Source of the DNA: Candidatus Poribacteria bacterium
GTDB lineage: Bacteria; Poribacteria; WGA-4E; GCA-2687025
Assembly (NCBI GenBank): GCA_002687025.1
Contig: NYZG01000108.1
Location: forward strand, 1 to 11,104
Direction: 5' to 3'
DNA: 11,104 nucleotides
Shown here: positions 6,811 through 11,104 of the stretch, piece after piece
Numbering within the stretch: position 1 is the stretch's first letter
Layout of the letters: each line of letters begins with the position of its first letter
The notes under the pieces: model-generated
What the model was told of the DNA's origin: nothing
Databases searched by the model: none
The model's input: the letters and a program-made list of their open reading frames with translations, nothing else
Position numbers and translations under genes: made by a program

Positions 6811-7941
6811 ATGAAGCTCTGTCCCGGATGCAACGAGGAGAAGCCGCTCGGGCATTTCAACAGCAGCAGCAAGGCGCCGGACGGCAAGGCGGCGCGATGC
6901 CGCGCGTGCGTCAACCGCCGTAGGCGTGCGGTCACACGGAAGGCGCGGACGAAACCGCGTGCGCCGTTGAGCGCGCAGGCGGCCGCGAAGAGGGGCGACA
7001 TCGCGTCTCTCCGGGCGGCCGTGGAGCGAGACGAACCGCCCGACCTCACGCGCCTCCTCGGGACGGCCCTCGCCTGGGCGACGGTGACGAAAGCGTCGCG
7101 CTTTGGTGATGTCGCGACATACCTGATTGACCTCGGCGCCGATCCAGGCGCACGGGGCGCCATCGGCATGCCCATGCTCTGCCTCGCCGCGCGGTCGGGG
7201 GTGGCGCCCCTTGTAGAGTTGCTCCACGAGCGCGGGGCCCCGGGGACGTTCTATACCGCAGTGGCCCTTGGCGATGTCGACGCGGTGCGTCGCGAACTCA
7301 GCGCTCGACCCGACGCCGCGAACGCGCCGGACGAGAACGGCATGACGGCCCCGCTGTATTGCGCGCAGTCCGCGTTGGGCCGGTCGGACGAGGCGCTGGA
7401 GGCGCGCCTCGCCGGCATCGGTGGCCTGCTCATCGACTGCGGCGCCGACGCCGAGGCGGCCCCGGAGTCCTACCTACGACCCCTCAGCGTCGCCGCCGGC
7501 CACAGCGGAAACCTCCCGCTTGTCGAGCTGCTGCTGGACCGCGCCGCGAATCCTCCCGACGAGGGACCATTGTACGAGGCGTTGCGCACAATGCGGCGGC
7601 AGAGCGACCGGTATTCGCGCATCTGCGACCTGCTGCTGAGACACGGCGAATACGACCTCGACGCTGTGCTTCTCGGCAACGCCCGGCACGAGGACGTCCA
7701 GGCGACCACGTGGCTGCTGGACCGGGGCGCCGATCCGTCGCTACGAGTCGAGGACGGCCGAACCACGCTCCACCTCGCAGCCGATCGGAACTCCGGCATA
7801 CGCGTGATCCGCCTGTTGCTGGATCACGGAGCGGACATCGATGCGCGCGACGACCTCGGACACACGCCGCTGTACTACGCGCGGCAGAGCGAGAAGCGCG
7901 CGATTGTGGCGTTCCTGCTGTCCCGCGGCGCCGCGGAGTAG
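6811..7941 (+). CDS. Zinc-ribbon-like plus ankyrin repeat fusion protein
   Basis: This 376-residue protein has two parts. Residues 4-33 hold C4-P-G-C7 and C30-R-A-C33 around EEKPLGHF and PDGKAARC. This is the four-cysteine zinc-binding module often found ahead of phage-type HNH or recombination-endonuclease domains. No HNH motif follows. A basic linker (36-50, with RRRR) comes next and could bind nucleic acid. From about residue 55 to the end the protein is ankyrin-like, with units such as VATYLIDLGADP (101-112), LPLVELLLDRAANP (235-248), QATTWLLDRGADPS (297-310) and the clearest one TTLHLAADRNSGIRVIRLLL (318-337) followed by DHGADIDARDDLGHTPLYYA. Ankyrins are protein-binding scaffolds. There is no signal peptide, so it is presumably cytoplasmic. 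The likely role is an adaptor or an inhibitor-like protein; the partner is unknown. It stands alone between divergent and convergent neighbours. Confidence 0.88.
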   Translation: MKLCPGCNEEKPLGHFNSSSKAPDGKAARCRACVNRRRRAVTRKARTKPRAPLSAQAAAKRGDIASLRAAVERDEPPDLTRLLGTALAWATVTKASRFGDVATYLIDLGADPGARGAIGMPMLCLAARSGVAPLVELLHERGAPGTFYTAVALGDVDAVRRELSARPDAANAPDENGMTAPLYCAQSALGRSDEALEARLAGIGGLLIDCGADAEAAPESYLRPLSVAAGHSGNLPLVELLLDRAANPPDEGPLYEALRTMRRQSDRYSRICDLLLRHGEYDLDAVLLGNARHEDVQATTWLLDRGADPSLRVEDGRTTLHLAADRNSGIRVIRLLLDHGADIDARDDLGHTPLYYARQSEKRAIVAFLLSRGAAE

Positions 7942-7950
7942 TCACGAGGA

Positions 7951-7966
7951 GCGCCTACGCAGGCGT
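7951..7966. terminator. Small hairpin at the convergent ankyrin / TPR-methyltransferase junction
   Basis: CGCCT (7952-7956) pairs with AGGCG (7961-7965) around ACGC, extendable by a G-T pair. It lies 10 bases past the ankyrin stop and includes the stop codon of the converging gene. It is the only candidate transcript end in a 13-bp gap, but it is short and has no T-run. Confidence 0.25.
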
Positions 7967-9904
7967 CCTCGCCCAGAACGTGTACATTGGCATGAACAAC
8001 GCTGGCGCGTCCTCCTCGATCCTGGCCCATGCGTCGAGATCTCGGGCCGTCTCGTCGCGCGGGAACGCATTGCGATACACGCTCAGCGCGCCTTCGTTCT
8101 CGAACCCGATAAACTCCACCGAGTGCGCGTCCAGCGCCGCAGCCAGGGCTGGGATCGTCACGTACGGCGTCTCGTCGTCGAAGAACAGCACGCGGCATCC
8201 CGCGCGCGTGTGCAGATCGAAGTGCGCGGCGACCGCCTTCCACTCGGTGTCGTCCGGCAAGGCGAAAAACCCCTGTCGACACGCGCGTACGCCCGCAGCG
8301 GTGTCGTCGTAACCACCTTCGCGCGCGAAGTCGCGAGCCGCCGTGATATAGCTTCGCGAGGCCTCCGCTCGCACGCCAACGTGCAGCAGGCCTCCTGGCC
8401 GGACGCAGTCAACCAGCGCCCCGAGGGCGGATGCGGCATCGTCTGCCGGGCCCCGCAGCACAGGGCATGCTACCAGGTCGAACCCGCCTCCTGGCGCGGC
8501 CGCGGCGAACTCAACGTTCGTCTGACCGAGTTCCTCGGCCTTGCGCCTGGCGAATGCCAACTCCTCCAGATTCGCCTCGACGCCAGCGACCGACGCGTTC
8601 TCGACGTTCCGCGCCCAGGCGATCGCGTCCTTCCCGGGCCCACAGCCGTGCACGAGAATCCGCGGCGCATCGAGCCCGCTGAAACCTTCGCGGCGTAGGT
8701 CGGGGAACCGCAGCCCCAGCATCGCGGTCAGAGCGACGAGTTGCACCGGGGGCGGGTCCACCCAGCGCACGCACGCGCTCGCACGGCGCTCGTTGTCGGA
8801 CGCGGCGGCGTGCGACAGGAGGCGGCGCTCGCGTTCCGGTTCCTCGATCTGTGCGCATGCCAGGTCACGCAGTTCGGGCGACGCCTGCGCCGCAGCGTAT
8901 CGAGCTATGCCGGCAGCATACGGCAGGGAGCTCAAAGGGGCGTAGGCGGCGAGAACAGCGATGCGCAGCGGAGTCGTCGGCGTCGGGTGTTCGATCTCGC
9001 CGGCCGTCTCGTCGACGAGGGCCCGTATGGCGGCCATCTCGTCGTCCTGCTCGTGCCACGCGTATCCGTTGAGGAAGCACTGCTGGGCGAGGCCGCACAG
9101 GAACGGCAGCTTGTCATGGTTCGCGGCGAACTGACCTGCCTGGATGTCCAGAGCCAGATGTCGACGCATCTCCGTGAGCAACACTTCGTATGGCCGGCTC
9201 GGAAGTACGCCGACGCTGAGTACCCTGGCCAGCAGCGGGCCGGCCATGACGCGCGCGATCGTGTCGCCCGTGACATGTGTACGCACGGTCGGAATGTCGC
9301 CCAGTCCGGCGGCGCGCAGGATCACCTGAAGCGCGGTGTCCGCCGTAACGACGCCTATCGCGAACGTGACGAGATCCGCCCGATGCGCCCCGGCAACCGA
9401 CAGGCCTCGCGCGATTTCGTCTGCCAGAAGGTGATTCGCGGCCGGCGAGTTGGCCTCCCGCAGGGCCGCGCAGAACCTGTCCCACGCGGGCCCGTCGTAT
9501 TCGTCTACTTGCAGCGCTCGGGCAAGGGCCCCCGCGCCCGGTTCGATGTGACCCCCATGCACGAGCACGCGGCCCAGGCTGTTGTAACCCTCCGCGAACT
9601 CTGGGTCCACAGCCACCGCGGCCCGGAACGCGGTGAGCGCCTGTCCGAGATCGCCGGCGGCCACATGCGCCAGCCCCAGGGCGTTGAGCCGCGAAGCGCT
9701 GGGCTCCAGCGACGCCGCGCGCTTCAGCAATGAGACGCCAAGCTGATGCTGCCCGACATGCACGAGGAGGGCTCCCAACTCGTGCGTGGCGTCGACATGT
9801 GCTGGGTCGCGGCGCACGATGGCGCGGAGGATGCGTTCGGCCCCATCGTAGTCGCCCTGTCGCCAGAGCGCGTGGGACTCTTGTAGTTCTGTGTCGGTGT
9901 CCAC
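7955..9904 (-). CDS. TPR repeat and class I SAM-dependent methyltransferase fusion protein
   Basis: This 649-residue protein has three parts. Residues 5-140 form about four tetratricopeptide repeats (GDYDGAERILRAIVRRDP, GDLGQALTAFRAAVAVDP, FAEGYNSLGRVLVHGGHIEPG). A helical middle region contains LPFLCGLAQQCFLNGYAW (266-283), a motif I recall from other TPR-methyltransferase fusions. A class I methyltransferase domain starts near 413 with ILVHGCGPGKDAI (416-428; glycine-rich SAM motif), then VEANLEELAFARRKAEELG (442-460) and VRPGGLLHVGV (501-511). The C-terminus VEFIGFENEGALSVYRNAFP (596-615) and MPMYTFW (638-644) is also typical of that architecture. The substrate is unknown; the TPRs probably bind a protein target. 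GTG at 9904 is the start, with only a weak ribosome site, and the first TPR begins almost at once. It lies 82 bp downstream of the lipoprotein gene on the same strand. Confidence 0.92.
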   Translation of the reverse strand: MDTDTELQESHALWRQGDYDGAERILRAIVRRDPAHVDATHELGALLVHVGQHQLGVSLLKRAASLEPSASRLNALGLAHVAAGDLGQALTAFRAAVAVDPEFAEGYNSLGRVLVHGGHIEPGAGALARALQVDEYDGPAWDRFCAALREANSPAANHLLADEIARGLSVAGAHRADLVTFAIGVVTADTALQVILRAAGLGDIPTVRTHVTGDTIARVMAGPLLARVLSVGVLPSRPYEVLLTEMRRHLALDIQAGQFAANHDKLPFLCGLAQQCFLNGYAWHEQDDEMAAIRALVDETAGEIEHPTPTTPLRIAVLAAYAPLSSLPYAAGIARYAAAQASPELRDLACAQIEEPERERRLLSHAAASDNERRASACVRWVDPPPVQLVALTAMLGLRFPDLRREGFSGLDAPRILVHGCGPGKDAIAWARNVENASVAGVEANLEELAFARRKAEELGQTNVEFAAAAPGGGFDLVACPVLRGPADDAASALGALVDCVRPGGLLHVGVRAEASRSYITAARDFAREGGYDDTAAGVRACRQGFFALPDDTEWKAVAAHFDLHTRAGCRVLFFDDETPYVTIPALAAALDAHSVEFIGFENEGALSVYRNAFPRDETARDLDAWARIEEDAPALFMPMYTFWARTPA

Positions 9905-9963
9905 TCTACGTGTCCGGTTTATGGTCGGTTGACGGAGGAGCGCACGGGAGCGTCCAGCATACA

Positions 9964-9977
9964 GGCGGGGGCCCGCC
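9964..9977. terminator. GC-only hairpin just after the lipoprotein stop
   Basis: GGCGGG (9964-9969) and CCCGCC (9972-9977) are perfectly complementary, separated by GG. It starts nine bases past the lipoprotein stop on the minus strand. No T-run follows, so it could be a pause site or a weak terminator separating the lipoprotein from the TPR-methyltransferase gene, or chance. Confidence 0.35.
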
Positions 9978-9986
9978 CGGCCAACG

Positions 9987-10703
9987 TCACGGACGCGCGG
10001 GCTCTCTGAGAGTAAGCTCTACGCCCTGCCACTGGAAGCCGTCCACATTCACGTAGATGTAGTGTTTCCCGGCGTCGTCTCGCGCCCACACGATATCGCC
10101 CCTCTCGCCTGGACCGAGGGAGCCCTTCTTCCTAGGCTGCCGGACGCGGATCGCGTCCGAGTCGACGTCGAGGCGTGTCGTGGGCTGTGCGGTACCTATG
10201 CCCACATCGCCGCCCACGAAGTAGCTCTGTCCCTTGGGGTGCAACTGGACGCCGACGTTCGGCTGCGCGGGCGCTTCCGGCGTCGCATCGTCGAACAGGC
10301 GCACCACGCCATTCATGCCGTCATAGTCGCCTAGCGCCATCATCACCTTGTCGCCTTCCTCCGACGACCGACGCCATTGCACTGCCGAGGCGTGAGGCTG
10401 ATCTGCTGGGGTATAGCGGAGGACCGGCACGTCTGTCGAGTGGAGTGCGGCCGGCCCGTCGCCGATCTCACCCCACGCTGTGTTCATCGCCCAGATCGGG
10501 TCGCGACGCCCCCCATCGCGGCTTGGCGGCGCCCGGCCGTCGGGCCGTTCGCGCCGCTGCTCGACTTGGGGTCTCTTGATCTGGGGTTTGGGAGGGCCCG
10601 CATCTGACGACTCCCGGCTTTCGCCGGCTGGGGGCCTCGCACACGAACCTGCCAGCGCCAAGCAACCAATCGCGGCGATCGACACGACCCGCCGTCCAAG
10701 CAT
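9987..10703 (-). CDS. Probable lipoprotein with a tail-fibre-like GIGT module
   Basis: This 238-residue protein starts with MLGRR, a hydrophobic segment VVSIAAIGCLALAG, and a cysteine at 21 in the context LAGSC, an acceptable lipoprotein signal-peptidase II site. A Pro/Arg/Glu-rich linker (about 23-70) follows. The C-terminal half contains GDVGIGTAQPTTRLDVDSD, which matches the NVGIGTxxPTxxLDVxG pattern recurrent in phage tail fibres and bacterial surface proteins. It then has GDIVWARDDAGKHYIYVNVD, like the GDI-x-W...YVCV modules also seen at the ends of such fibres. The ATG at 10703 is preferred over one at 10724 because GGGAG lies eight bases upstream and it begins the signal peptide directly. 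The product is expected at the cell envelope. The role is unknown; trimeric adhesin-like packing is plausible by analogy. It is divergent from the metallo-hydrolase gene. Confidence 0.85.
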   Translation of the reverse strand: MLGRRVVSIAAIGCLALAGSCARPPAGESRESSDAGPPKPQIKRPQVEQRRERPDGRAPPSRDGGRRDPIWAMNTAWGEIGDGPAALHSTDVPVLRYTPADQPHASAVQWRRSSEEGDKVMMALGDYDGMNGVVRLFDDATPEAPAQPNVGVQLHPKGQSYFVGGDVGIGTAQPTTRLDVDSDAIRVRQPRKKGSLGPGERGDIVWARDDAGKHYIYVNVDGFQWQGVELTLREPARP

Positions 10704-10839
10704 TCTGGGATCTCCCTCGTGCATCTGTGCGTCTGCGGCGCCTCGTTGCCGCAGAGCCGTTGGGAACGTAGCATGGCGGCTGAACTAGAGCGCTGGCGCA
10801 CATCGGCCACGCGAGCGCCAACAACACGATTGGGGCCCC
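10704..10839. promoter_or_regulatory. Divergent intergenic region between the lipoprotein and the metallo-hydrolase
   Basis: This 136-bp space must drive both genes. It contains a perfect 8-bp inverted repeat (10732-10755), a second 6-bp one, TGGCGC (10794-10799) with GCGCCA (10815-10820), and the palindrome GGGGCCCC (10832-10839) touching the ATG of the right-hand gene. I see no reliable -35/-10 pair. Confidence 0.5.
10732..10755. promoter_or_regulatory. Perfect 8-bp inverted repeat, candidate operator or leader hairpin
   Basis: TCTGCGGC (10732-10739) and GCCGCAGA (10748-10755) are perfect reverse complements with an 8-base spacer. The pair lies 28 bases upstream of the lipoprotein start and 85 bases upstream of the hydrolase start. 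The 16-base centre-to-centre spacing would suit a dimeric regulator; an RNA hairpin in the lipoprotein leader is equally possible. Confidence 0.45.
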
Positions 10840-11104
10840 ATGTCTGACGCACGACTACTGAACGCGCGCGCACTGGTTTCGGCTTGCCTGCTCGCCGCCT
10901 TCGTTTCGGCAGCCTCGGCGCAACGAGACGACGCCACCATCGACGTCACCGAGGTCGCCGACGGCGTCTACATGCTCACTGGCCCCGGCGGGAACGTCGG
11001 CCTGTCCGTCGGCGATGATGGCGCGTTCCTCATCGACGACAAGTTCGCGCCGCTGAGCGAGAAGATACTAGCCGCCGTCGGCAGCGTTACCGACAAGCCC
11101 GTGC
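10840..11104 (+). CDS. Exported metallo-beta-lactamase-fold hydrolase, N-terminus (partial, runs off right edge)
   Basis: From the ATG at 10840 the frame stays open for 88 codons to the window edge. Residues 1-27 form a classical Sec signal peptide: basic start (MSDARLLNARAL), hydrophobic core (VSACLLAAFVSA) and an ASA cleavage site before QRDD. The mature part reads TEVADGVYMLTGPGGNVGLS (about 37-56) then VGDDGAFLIDDKFAPLSEKI. This is the first beta-sheet of MBL-fold hydrolases, where a GGN-(V/I)-G segment leads to a LIDD strand. The metal-binding HxHxDH motif would lie just past the edge and cannot be checked. The product is probably periplasmic. The substrate is unknown; this fold includes lactamases, lactonases and thioesterases. 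Its ribosome site is weak: GGGG inside the palindrome that touches the start codon. Confidence 0.85.
   Translation, partial: MSDARLLNARALVSACLLAAFVSAASAQRDDATIDVTEVADGVYMLTGPGGNVGLSVGDDGAFLIDDKFAPLSEKILAAVGSVTDKPV

Noticed and set aside
7359..8312. 317-codon plus-strand frame spanning the ankyrin / methyltransferase junction
   Set aside because: It overlaps two well-supported genes in other frames and reads as low-complexity Arg/Pro/Ala.
8741..9733. 330-codon plus-strand frame antisense to the TPR-methyltransferase
   Set aside because: Long antisense frames are expected at this GC content; no domain and no ribosome site seen.
9987..10703. Prophage tail gene
   Set aside because: It has a lipoprotein signal and no neighbouring phage structural, lysis or integration genes.

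Overview
The window is GC-rich bacterial DNA (roughly two thirds G+C by eye). It carries ten protein-coding genes, two of them cut by the window edges. I see no tRNA, rRNA, CRISPR array, transposase, integrase or reverse transcriptase. The mix of a stand-alone WD40 protein, a sulfatase-modifying-factor-like protein next to a Gfo/Idh/MocA oxidoreductase, a TPR-methyltransferase and a GIGT-type lipoprotein is typical of large genomes from uncultured or environmental phyla (Planctomycetota-, Poribacteria- or Latescibacterota-like). That assignment is inference only.

Layout from left to right. (1) A truncated minus-strand gene for a membrane-anchored or exported protein (1-147). (2) A minus-strand WD40 protein with 13 clear repeats plus one degenerate repeat, consistent with two seven-bladed propellers (285-2162). 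(3) Divergent from it, three tandem plus-strand paralogues of the DUF5131 / phage Gp37-Gp68 family (2328-4819). Each keeps the C-X6-C-X2-C cysteine motif. (4) A convergent minus-strand pair of a Gfo/Idh/MocA oxidoreductase followed by a FGE/SUMF1-fold protein (4816-6661). They are 16 bp apart and probably co-transcribed. (5) A plus-strand protein joining an N-terminal four-cysteine zinc-ribbon-like segment to ankyrin repeats (6811-7941). (6) A convergent minus-strand TPR plus SAM-methyltransferase protein (7955-9904), preceded on the same strand by a lipoprotein carrying a tail-fibre-like GIGT module (9987-10703). (7) Divergent from that, the start of an exported metallo-beta-lactamase-fold hydrolase (10840 to the right edge).

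The most unusual region is the DUF5131 triplication. By my own count over the first 210 gap-free aligned residues, neighbouring copies are about 71-72% identical, and all three keep the cysteine triad. The middle copy looks canonical. Copy 1 has lost several tryptophan, proline and glycine residues that the other two share. Copy 3 has lost or changed charged residues that the other two share. This looks like one intact enzyme with two differently diverged paralogues. It could be a multi-subunit or substrate-diversified Fe-S system, and the partner gene TcmP often linked to this family is absent from the window. The functional links between the blocks are inference.

The intergenic spaces are short. 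The three divergent ones (2163-2327, 6662-6810, 10704-10839) must hold the promoters, but I cannot identify convincing -35/-10 boxes. Several small inverted repeats are recorded; the best is a perfect 8-bp one at 10732-10755.
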